Assembly: GCA_002291925.1 (NCBI GenBank)
Contig: DBAY01000073.1
Coordinates: 1-18,145 of the forward strand
Length of the DNA: 18,145 nt
Direction of reading: 5' to 3'
Origin: Alphaproteobacteria bacterium UBA998
GTDB taxonomy: Bacteria; Pseudomonadota; Alphaproteobacteria; Rickettsiales; UBA998
Of the stretch, positions 6,865 through 13,061 are shown piece by piece. The position numbers and the translations under genes were made by a program. The notes under the pieces were generated by a model. The model saw only the letters and a list, made by a program, of their open reading frames with translations. It was not told the origin of the DNA and ran no database searches. Numbering within the stretch: the first letter of the stretch is position 1; the number at the start of each line of letters is the position of its first letter.

Positions 6865-7437
6865 CTACCGATTCACCACCCCTACAATATGCTTGCCGAA
6901 ATACTGGCGGATATTGGCATCGAGCGATGCGTCGAGGTTTTTCATCAGGTCGCGCGTCATCTGGGCGAACATGTCCTCGCGACGGGTGATGCTGGCGGTG
7001 TTCTTGATGCTGCGCGACATGGTGACGCGTGAGTTGGCTTCCGCGAGCGCCATCGGGTGAATGCCGTCATAAAGCTTCAAATCCACGGCAAGCGCGGCGT
7101 CGTAGCGGTCAAATTTTTCACCGCGCGTTTCCAGCACGCTGGCATCGCGGATGATGACTTCCATCACCCCCTGCGTACCGGCCGCCTGCAGCCGGTCATT
7201 GGCCCAGATGCCCACCGCGCGGGCGGGGGAGGTGGGGAACTGATGCTCCACGTTATTGCCGCCAAACGCTGGCTCATACTGGTCATTGATGCGGATTTCC
7301 GACACGTTCATGCGGTAGACCGGCGCGTTGATGAAGGACGGCGCGGTGAGATCGACGACCGTATCGGTCGCGCAGGCGGCCAGCGCCATCATCAGGCCGA
7401 CGGCCATGGCGCGAAGGGGGAGACGGGCTGCAATCAT
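6865..7437 (-). CDS. Putative lipoprotein of unknown function
   Basis: With the ATG at 7437 the protein has 190 residues. It opens with a basic N-region (MIAARLPLR), a hydrophobic stretch and the lipobox LAAC, with Cys22 as the predicted lipidated residue. The start was chosen because GGAG lies 7 bases before it; an in-frame ATG at 7449 would add four residues. The mature part (MNVSEIRINDQYEPAF, RAVGIWANDRLQAAGTQG, VMEVIIRDASVLETRG, YDAALAVDLKLYDG) alternates strand-like and short helical pieces and resembles small outer-membrane-associated lipoproteins of unassigned function. I cannot give a family. Its maturation would require Lnt, encoded downstream in this window. It is 229 bp from tsaB across two repeat elements and 76 bp from TauE/SafE, so it is probably its own unit. 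Confidence 0.8.
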   Translation of the reverse strand: MIAARLPLRAMAVGLMMALAACATDTVVDLTAPSFINAPVYRMNVSEIRINDQYEPAFGGNNVEHQFPTSPARAVGIWANDRLQAAGTQGVMEVIIRDASVLETRGEKFDRYDAALAVDLKLYDGIHPMALAEANSRVTMSRSIKNTASITRREDMFAQMTRDLMKNLDASLDANIRQYFGKHIVGVVNR

Positions 7438-7510
7438 GGGAGACTCCATCGGCAGGGTTCAAGCGGCGCTACTATAGCGGATGAGGTTCGGGTTTCAATG
7501 GGACGCTGTC

Positions 7511-7566
7511 ATGCTGAACTTGTTTCAGCATCTTTCAGTTAAAAGGCCCTGAAACGAGTTCAGGGC
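7511..7566. repeat. Twin-hairpin intergenic element
   Basis: Two adjacent 8-bp hairpins: ATGCTGAA (7511-7518) with TTCAGCAT (7524-7531), and GCCCTGAA (7546-7553) with TTCAGGGC (7559-7566), both with 5-base loops and sharing the core CTGAA/TTCAG. The pair is bounded by TGTC before and GACA after (about 7507 and 7567), which extends the symmetry. From memory, GTCATGCTGAA...TTCAGCATC words are common dispersed intergenic repeats in alphaproteobacteria. The element lies between tsaB and the lipoprotein gene, next to the first copy of the 82-bp repeat. Confidence 0.7.
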
Positions 7567-7578
7567 GACAATTTTTTC

Positions 7579-7660
7579 GTCATTCCGGGACGCAAAGCGT
7601 GCCCGGAATCATCCCGCGTAACAAAGGAGATCCTGCGCAGCCTGCGGCTCGCAGGATGAC
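7579..7660. repeat. 82-bp palindromic intergenic repeat, copy 1
   Basis: The element begins GTCATTCCGGG and ends CGCAGGATGAC; the ends GTCAT/ATGAC are inverted repeats, extended here by one more base pair on each side. Two internal hairpins are visible: ATTCCGGG with CCCGGAAT (7582-7609), and ATCCTGCG with CGCAGGAT (7630-7657). Copy 2 at 8664-8745 has exactly the same length and is identical at 70 of 82 positions by eye. This copy lies just downstream of the tsaB stop. Confidence 0.88.
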
Positions 7661-7670
7661 GTGAGATGCA

Positions 7671-8306
7671 TCAAACCAGCGGTGCCTGTGGCTTGGCGTC
7701 CGGCGGGCGGATGTAGAGGGGTAGCGGGGCGGCGAGGCCTTCATGGCGGCTGACGGCGCAGCAGGCGAGGTAAGCGTGACGCGCCGGATCATGCATGGCG
7801 GCGATGCGGTCTTTGGGTAGGGCATCTGTCCAAGGCTGCTCGGTCACCACGCAAGGCAGGCCGGTGGCGACGATCTCCTCAATCGGCACCATGACGGGCT
7901 CCGCATACGGCGCGCCGCCGAAGCCTTGCACATAGACCTGCTCACGCCCGGCGGGCAGGGCGCAGAGGAAGTGCGTCAATCCCGCCGGGGCGCTGGGGGC
8001 CATCAGCGCAAGCGTGGTCACGCCATGCACCGGCTTGCCTGCCGCAAATCCGACGGCGCGCGCCGTGGCGAGGCCGATGCGTACCCCGGTGAATCCGCCG
8101 GGGCCGACCGTCACCGCGATGCCGTCCAGGTCCGCGTAGGAGCGTCCTGCCTCGCGCAGGATGGCTTCGATGGAGGGCACCAGCTGGGCGGCCTGATCGT
8201 TCAGCGTGGGGTGGCGAATGCCGGCGATTTCCTCGTCGCCCCGGCAAAGCGAGAGGCTGAGGCCGCCAAGGGCAGTGTCGATGCCGAGAAGGAGGGGGCT
8301 TTGCAT
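7671..8306 (-). CDS. tsaB: tRNA threonylcarbamoyladenosine biosynthesis protein TsaB
   Basis: TsaB is the scaffold partner of TsaD in the complex that makes t6A at position 37 of ANN-decoding tRNAs. The 211-residue protein shows the ASKHA fold start LLLGIDTALGGLSLSL, the family signature VTVGPGGFTGVRIGLATARA (about 66-85) and the C-terminal YIRPPDAK. Length is normal for the family. Start ATG is at 8306; it is divergent from phhA with 63 bp between. In many proteobacteria rimI follows tsaB directly. Here the next thing downstream is the 82-bp repeat and then a lipoprotein gene, so that pairing is lost. It lies close to miaB, which modifies the same base position (37) in a different tRNA set. 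Confidence 0.94.
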   Translation of the reverse strand: MQSPLLLGIDTALGGLSLSLCRGDEEIAGIRHPTLNDQAAQLVPSIEAILREAGRSYADLDGIAVTVGPGGFTGVRIGLATARAVGFAAGKPVHGVTTLALMAPSAPAGLTHFLCALPAGREQVYVQGFGGAPYAEPVMVPIEEIVATGLPCVVTEQPWTDALPKDRIAAMHDPARHAYLACCAVSRHEGLAAPLPLYIRPPDAKPQAPLV

Positions 8307-8369
8307 CCGCTGGATTCCTGATATTCTGCGGGCTTACCTAATGCGAAACCTGACGGAAAGGCAAGGCCG

Positions 8370-8654
8370 ATGGAAGACGAACTGCACGACCTCTCGCGCA
8401 ACACCAGCGGCTGGAGCGAGGACCCGGACGGCAAGGCACTGCGCTGGTCAGGCAAATACGCCAATTTCGCCGAGGCCCTCGCCGTGGTGAACCAGATCGG
8501 CGCACTGGCGGAGATGCATGACCATCACCCGGATGTTGAATTCGGTTGGGGTTACGTGCGCCTGACCCTCACCACCCATGACGCGGACGGGTTGACCAAG
8601 AAGGATTTTGAACTGGCCGATGCGCTGAAACCTGTGCTAAAAGGCGCGAAATAA
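8370..8654 (+). CDS. phhA: Pterin-4a-carbinolamine dehydratase family protein
   Basis: This 94-residue protein matches the whole PCD/DCoH fold. The active-site region MHDHHPDVEFGWGYVRLTL contains the conserved His52-His53-Pro54 and Trp60, with His70 and Asp79 later, as in the family pattern. The enzyme dehydrates 4a-hydroxytetrahydrobiopterin formed by aromatic amino acid hydroxylases and so recycles the pterin cofactor. No phenylalanine hydroxylase gene is in this window, and many bacterial homologues act elsewhere, for example in molybdopterin or other pterin metabolism. The symbol therefore marks the family, not a proven pathway. A purine-rich stretch (GGAAAGG, about 10 bases upstream) serves as ribosome site. 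The gene ends 9 bp before repeat copy 2. Confidence 0.93.
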   Translation: MEDELHDLSRNTSGWSEDPDGKALRWSGKYANFAEALAVVNQIGALAEMHDHHPDVEFGWGYVRLTLTTHDADGLTKKDFELADALKPVLKGAK

Positions 8655-8663
8655 CACATAATT

Positions 8664-8745
8664 GTCATTCCGGGGCGCGAAGCGAGCCCGGAATCTCCTC
8701 GCGCGACGATGGAGATCCTGCGCAGCCTTCGGCTCGTAGGATGAC
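8664..8745. repeat. 82-bp palindromic intergenic repeat, copy 2
   Basis: Second copy of the element at 7579-7660, in the same orientation: GTCAT at 8664-8668 and ATGAC at 8741-8745, with hairpins ATTCCGGG/CCCGGAAT and ATCCTGCG/CGTAGGAT. In the last stem a C-to-T change relative to copy 1 keeps a G-U pair. It fills the gap between phhA and miaB, and its terminal ATGAC supplies an in-frame ATG upstream of the likely miaB start. Confidence 0.88.
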
Positions 8746-8758
8746 GAGGGTTAAGCGC

Positions 8759-10117
8759 ATGAAAAAAGTCTACATCAAGACCTATGGCTGCCAGATGAAT
8801 GTCTATGACTCCGTCCGCATGGCGGATGTGCTGGCGGGCGTGGGGTATGAGGAGACGCCGAATCCCGACGAGGCGGACCTACACATCCTCAATACCTGCC
8901 ATATTCGCGAGAAGGCGGCGGAGAAGGTGTATTCCGAGCTGGGCCGCATCCGCGTCGCCAATGATGAGCGCGCCGCGCAGGGCAAGGCCCCGGCGATGAT
9001 CGCGGTCGGCGGTTGCGTGGCACAGGCGGAAGGCGAGGCGATGCTATCGCGCGCGCCCTTCGTCGATATCGTCGTCGGCTCGCAGAGTTACCATCACTTG
9101 CCGCGCCTGATCGTGGAAGCCCAGAAGCAGCAGGGCGGCGTGGTGGAGCTCGATTTCCCGGAAGTGCAGAAATTCGATCTGTTGCCGGAAACCTCGCGTC
9201 CGCAGGGGCGTTCTGCGTTTCTCTCGGTACAAGAAGGCTGCGATAAATTCTGCACCTTCTGCGTGGTGCCGTACACGCGCGGCGCGGAATATTCGCGCCC
9301 GATGCAGGTGGTGCTGGACGAGGCCCGCCGCATGGTCCAGGAGCAGGGGGCGGTGGAGATCACGCTGCTTGGCCAGAACGTCAACGCCTATCACGGCGAG
9401 GACGGCCAGGGCGGCACCGCCTCGCTGGCAGAATTGATGACTTTGATGGCCGACATCAATGGGTTGGAGCGCATCCGCTACACCACCTCGCACCCCAATG
9501 ACATGACGGACGATCTCATCGCCGCGCACCGTCATCTGCCCAAGCTGATGCCCTATCTGCACCTGCCCGTGCAATCCGGCTCTGATCGCATCCTGAAGAA
9601 GATGAACCGCAAGCATGGTGCGGCGCAATATATCGAGATCATCGAGAAGCTGCGCGCCGCGCGGCCGGACATCGCGTTCTCCTCGGATTTCATCGTCGGC
9701 TTCCCCGGCGAAACGGACGAGGATTTCCTCGCCACCATGAAACTCGCGGAAACGGTGGGCTACGCGCAGGCCTATTCCTTCATGTATTCTCCGCGCCCCG
9801 GCACGCCCGCGGCCGACCACGACGCGCAGGTGCCGGACGACGTGAAGGCCACCCGCCTGCAGCTTCTTCAGACCCTGCTGAACCGCCAGCAGCACGCTTT
9901 CAACCTCGCCAGCGTCGGCAAACGCTGCCAGGTGCTGCTGGAAAAGGACGGCAAGCGCCCCGGCCAGCTGATTGGTAAAAGCCCGTGGATGCAGTCCGTG
10001 GTGGTGGAAGCCGACGCCTCCCTGAAAGGCGCGCTAGTGGACGTGGACATCACCGAAGGCCATGCCAACAGTGTGAACGGGGTGATCGCGGGCGCGCAAG
10101 AAGTCCAGGCGGCCTAA
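8759..10117 (+). CDS. miaB: tRNA-2-methylthio-N6-isopentenyladenosine synthase (methylthiotransferase)
   Basis: MiaB adds the methylthio group to i6A37 of tRNAs reading UNN codons, using two [4Fe-4S] clusters and SAM. The 452-residue protein has the N-terminal UPF0004 domain with ligands Cys11 (KTYGCQMN), Cys47 (NTCHIR) and Cys86 (GGCVAQ). The radical-SAM motif CDKFCTFC (Cys161, 165, 168) follows, then YTTSHPNDM, YLHLPVQSGSD and SSDFIVGFPGETDEDF. A C-terminal TRAM-type RNA-binding domain begins near 385. The ATG at 8759 was chosen because GAGGG lies 8 bases upstream and it yields the standard MKKVYIKTYGCQMN start. The in-frame ATG at 8741 is part of the repeat element and would add six unlikely residues. 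The order miaB-phoH-ybeY-corC-lnt is typical of the class. Confidence 0.97.
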   Translation: MKKVYIKTYGCQMNVYDSVRMADVLAGVGYEETPNPDEADLHILNTCHIREKAAEKVYSELGRIRVANDERAAQGKAPAMIAVGGCVAQAEGEAMLSRAPFVDIVVGSQSYHHLPRLIVEAQKQQGGVVELDFPEVQKFDLLPETSRPQGRSAFLSVQEGCDKFCTFCVVPYTRGAEYSRPMQVVLDEARRMVQEQGAVEITLLGQNVNAYHGEDGQGGTASLAELMTLMADINGLERIRYTTSHPNDMTDDLIAAHRHLPKLMPYLHLPVQSGSDRILKKMNRKHGAAQYIEIIEKLRAARPDIAFSSDFIVGFPGETDEDFLATMKLAETVGYAQAYSFMYSPRPGTPAADHDAQVPDDVKATRLQLLQTLLNRQQHAFNLASVGKRCQVLLEKDGKRPGQLIGKSPWMQSVVVEADASLKGALVDVDITEGHANSVNGVIAGAQEVQAA

Positions 10118-10120
10118 TAA

Positions 10121-10218
10121 CCCCCTCCCCAGTAGGGGGAGGGATGGGGTGGGGGCATGAGGATACGTATAGCGCCCACAATGCCCCCCTCCCATCCTCC
10201 CCCCTACTGGGGGAGGGG
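10121..10218. repeat. Large imperfect palindrome of C/G tracts between miaB and phoH
   Basis: The 38-base arm at 10121-10158 pairs with the 38-base arm at 10181-10218 at 32 of 38 positions, with a 22-base spacer (10159-10180). Each arm contains its own smaller hairpin built on CCCTCCCC-AGTA-GGGGGAGGG. The mismatches come as swapped adjacent pairs, suggesting slippage in the tracts. It starts three bases after the miaB TAATAA, so it could act as a transcript-end structure or processing site, though a U-run is missing. A related smaller hairpin follows at 10233-10256. Confidence 0.85.
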
Positions 10219-10232
10219 ATTCTCTCTCCTAA

Positions 10233-10256
10233 CCTCCCCCGTAAACAGGGAGGAAT
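10233..10256. repeat. Small hairpin CCTCCC/GGGAGG
   Basis: CCTCCC and GGGAGG flank a 9- to 10-base loop just after the large palindrome. The layout, AACCTCCCC...ACAGGGAGG, parallels the hairpin upstream of the TauE/SafE gene. It probably belongs to the same repeat family. Confidence 0.55.
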
Positions 10257-10324
10257 TAAACGTCTGCTGGCAATTCACTCCCAATCTGGTATCATCAGGG
10301 AAACAAGGGAGATGGCAGCGCCGC

Positions 10325-11404
10325 ATGGTCAAGAAAGCAAACGTCACGAAACGCCTGCCACATTCGACCAACCTGTTCTTCGAAAATAATTCTCTGCTCC
10401 CCGAACTTTACGGCCACGCCGACGAAAACCTGAAGAAGCTGGAAAAGCTGCTCGGCATCGAGGCGATTTCGCGTGGCAACATGCTCACCCTTTCCGGCAA
10501 TAAGCGCGATGTGCTGCTCACCGAGCGCATCCTGATGGAGCTTTACGGCCAGTTGGAGCGCGGCGGGCATATTGGTCCGAAGGAAATGGAAGCCGCCATC
10601 CGCATGGCCCCGCCTGTTACGGATGATGAGGCCGAGGCAGAGATCAAAGGCGCGCCGGCTGACGCGAAGAAAAAGGAAGGCGGCGACGTTTATATCCGCA
10701 CGCTGCGCAAGACCATCCGGCCTTACACCCACGTGCAAGCCAACTATATCCGTGCGCTGTTCGAGCATGACCTCACCTTCGCGCTCGGACCGGCGGGCAC
10801 AGGCAAGACCTACATCGCCATGGCGATGGCCGTCTATGCGTACCTGAATAAGGGCGTGGAGCGCATCGTGCTGTCGCGCCCGGCGGTGGAGGCGGGGGAA
10901 AAGCTCGGCTTCCTACCCGGCGACCTGAAGGAGAAGATTGACCCGTTCCTGCGCCCGCTCTATGACGCGCTGTTCGACATGATGCCCGCCGAGAAGGTCA
11001 ACGAGATGATGGAGAAGGGCGAGATCGAGGTCGCGCCGCTGGCCTTCATGCGCGGCCGTACGCTTTCCAATTCGTTCATTATCCTGGATGAAGCCCAGAA
11101 CACCACGCCCACCCAGATGAAAATGTTCCTCACCCGTCTGGGCGAGAATTCGCGCATGGTCATTACGGGCGACCTGACGCAGACCGACCTGCCGCGCGAC
11201 ATCAAGTCCGGCCTGCGTGACTGCGTGCGCAAGGTGGAGCATATCGAAGGCATCGGCGTCATTCGCTTCTCTGATGGTGACGTGGTGCGCCACCCGCTGG
11301 CCGCCCGCATCGTGCAGGCCTACGAGGACTGGGATCGCGGCATCCGTCCGGGCGGGGAAGGGGCGGAGGAGCGCCCAGAGGACAACGAGGGAGCGGGAAA
11401 TTAA
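10325..11404 (+). CDS. phoH: PhoH-like ATPase (PhoH/YbeZ family)
   Basis: PhoH/YbeZ proteins are P-loop ATPases related to superfamily-1 helicase cores and are linked to RNA metabolism with YbeY, the next gene here. The 359-residue protein has an N-terminal KH-like RNA-binding region (about 15-95; LEKLLGIEAISRGN), a charged linker, then Walker A GPAGTGKT (155-162), LSRPAVEAGEKLGFLPGD, Walker B FIILDEAQN (251-259) and the sensor-like MVITGDLTQTDLP. The ATG at 10325 gives the usual family start. The frame is open further up to an ATG at 10157, but that part lies in the C/G-tract palindrome and translates to low-quality Pro-rich sequence. An AGGGAG 13 bases upstream is a long-spaced ribosome site. 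The acidic C-terminal tail is Glu/Gly-rich. Confidence 0.95.
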   Translation: MVKKANVTKRLPHSTNLFFENNSLLPELYGHADENLKKLEKLLGIEAISRGNMLTLSGNKRDVLLTERILMELYGQLERGGHIGPKEMEAAIRMAPPVTDDEAEAEIKGAPADAKKKEGGDVYIRTLRKTIRPYTHVQANYIRALFEHDLTFALGPAGTGKTYIAMAMAVYAYLNKGVERIVLSRPAVEAGEKLGFLPGDLKEKIDPFLRPLYDALFDMMPAEKVNEMMEKGEIEVAPLAFMRGRTLSNSFIILDEAQNTTPTQMKMFLTRLGENSRMVITGDLTQTDLPRDIKSGLRDCVRKVEHIEGIGVIRFSDGDVVRHPLAARIVQAYEDWDRGIRPGGEGAEERPEDNEGAGN

Positions 11405-11502
11405 CCCGTAGCGGTTGCAGACCCGGCTTGGATGTTGACGCATCTGGGAAATCATGGCAGCAATAGCCTATCATGCCTTTGACATCCGCAGGATCGCCCG
11501 CC

Positions 11503-12018
11503 ATGACCGATGACGTGGACATCACCGTCGCGGTGCATGACCGTCGCTGGCATGAAGCCCTGCCGAACGTGGTGCCTTTCTCTGAACGTATGATCCGCTA
11601 TGTGCTAGATAGCCAGCGCGACCGCTGGTTTCGCCCCGAATGGGCGGGCATACCGCTGGAAGTCGCCTGCGTGCTGACCGATGACCGCGAGGTGCAGGAC
11701 CTCAACGCCCGCTTCCGCGGCAAGGATGCCCCCACCAACGTACTGTCCTTCGAAGCCGACCCGGAAGGCCCGCACACCCCCGGCACCCCGCGCGTGCTGG
11801 GTGACATCATCATCAGCCTTGATACGCTGGTGCGTGAGGCGGCGGAGCAGCGCAAAAGCCTGCATGACCACACCGCGCACATGATGGTGCATGGCACGCT
11901 GCACCTGCTGGGCCTTGACCATATCCGCGATGACGAGGCCGAGGCCATGGAATCGCTGGAAGCCGAACTGCTGGCTGCGCTCGGCATCGCCAACCCCTAC
12001 CGGCCGTCGCACGCCTGA
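11503..12018 (+). CDS. ybeY: Endoribonuclease YbeY (rRNA maturation)
   Basis: YbeY is a metal-dependent endoribonuclease needed for 16S rRNA 3'-end maturation and ribosome quality control. The 171-residue protein carries the metal-binding motif HGTLHLLGLDH with the three histidines 130, 134 and 140, preceded by the characteristic KDAPTNVLSFE (74-84) and LGDIIIS. The ATG at 11503 is preferred because AGGA lies 9 bases before it; an in-frame ATG at 11473 has no ribosome site and would add ten residues. It lies 98 bp after phoH and 5 bp before corC, in the normal family order. Confidence 0.96.
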   Translation: MTDDVDITVAVHDRRWHEALPNVVPFSERMIRYVLDSQRDRWFRPEWAGIPLEVACVLTDDREVQDLNARFRGKDAPTNVLSFEADPEGPHTPGTPRVLGDIIISLDTLVREAAEQRKSLHDHTAHMMVHGTLHLLGLDHIRDDEAEAMESLEAELLAALGIANPYRPSHA

Positions 12019-12023
12019 ATGCC

Positions 12024-12953
12024 ATGGCCTCTTCCCGCGACACGGCCAGCCGTTTATCCACCGATTCGGAGCCAGAGAGTCGGCCCTCCGGCGTGGTTGA
12101 CTGGCTGCGCAGCCTGTTTTCCTCGCGCAATGACAATTCCCTGAAAGACGCGCTGGAAGAAATCATCTCCGAGCATGAGGAGGACGGGCATGTCTTTACC
12201 GCCGAGGAAAAGGACATGCTGCGCAACGTGCTCGAAGTGCGCGACATCAATGTGAGCGATGTCATGGTGCCACGCGCCGATATCGTGGCGGTGGAATGCC
12301 ACGTCTCGCTGGATGATCTGAAGCGCGCCTTCATCGAGAACGGCCATACGCGCATGCCCGTCTATGAGCATACGCTGGACCGCCTGCGCGGCTTCATCCA
12401 CCTGAAGGACGTGGTGCCCGCCCTCGCCGGGGAGAAGCCGTTCGTGATGGACGAGCTGGTGCGCAATATCCTCTTCATTTCCCCCACCATGCGCGTGGTG
12501 GATCTGCTTTTGCAGATGCGCGTCTCCGGGGTGCATATGGCCATCATCGTCGATGAATATGGCGGCACGGACGGGCTGGTGACGATGGAGGATCTGTTCG
12601 AGGAGCTGGTCGGCGAAATCCAGGACGAGCACGACCATCCGGAGCCGGAGGAGGAGCTGAAGCAGCTCTCGCCCCGCGCCTACGAGGTGGATGCGCGCAT
12701 CCGCATCGACCAACTGGAGGAGCAGCTCTCGCTCACCCTGCGCCCGGAGGATGAGGAAGAGGAATATGACACACTCGGCGGCCTCATCTTCGAAAAACTG
12801 GGCCGCGTGCCCGTGCGCGGCGAGATCGTGATGCTGGACGGCACCGCCCGGCTTGATATTCTGGACGCCGACCCCCGCCGCGTGCGCCGCGTGCGCATCA
12901 CCTTGCTGAAAGAGATGTTGAAGCCCGAATCGCAGGATGACGGGCAGGGGTGA
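12024..12953 (+). CDS. corC: CBS-domain / CorC-HlyC transporter-associated protein
   Basis: This soluble 309-residue member of the CorC/TlyC group lacks the DUF21 membrane domain. A charged N-terminus leads into RDINVSDVMVPRADIVAVE, the standard entry to the paired CBS domains (about 76-200), which end with DEYGGTDGLVTMEDLFEELV. A CorC_HlyC domain follows (about 215-300; SPRAYEVDARIRIDQLEEQL, YDTLGGLIFEKLGRVPVRGE). Such proteins are proposed to bind adenine nucleotides and to help Mg/Co efflux; alphaproteobacterial copies are often labelled hemolysin-like without proof of toxin activity. It starts 5 bp after the ybeY stop and precedes lnt, so it is almost certainly in the same transcript. No strong ribosome site is present, which suggests coupling to ybeY translation. 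Confidence 0.92.
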   Translation: MASSRDTASRLSTDSEPESRPSGVVDWLRSLFSSRNDNSLKDALEEIISEHEEDGHVFTAEEKDMLRNVLEVRDINVSDVMVPRADIVAVECHVSLDDLKRAFIENGHTRMPVYEHTLDRLRGFIHLKDVVPALAGEKPFVMDELVRNILFISPTMRVVDLLLQMRVSGVHMAIIVDEYGGTDGLVTMEDLFEELVGEIQDEHDHPEPEEELKQLSPRAYEVDARIRIDQLEEQLSLTLRPEDEEEEYDTLGGLIFEKLGRVPVRGEIVMLDGTARLDILDADPRRVRRVRITLLKEMLKPESQDDGQG

Positions 12954-13061
12954 TGAATCACGATTTTCCGTTGATTATCTGCGCCTGAGCCGTGCCATGA
13001 CGCTGGCCTCGCTTTCATGGCTGCTATATGCTTCCCGTGTTATCCATTGTTCAAAGCGTTC

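Noticed and set aside
9044..9895. Long open frame antisense to miaB (283 codons)
   Set aside because: Its His/Arg-rich translation is typical of the reverse strand of GC-rich genes, and miaB on the other strand is unmistakable.
10121..10218. Intrinsic terminator of miaB
   Set aside because: Stem-forming power is high, but neither hairpin is followed by a run of T on the plus strand. It was recorded as a repeat element instead.
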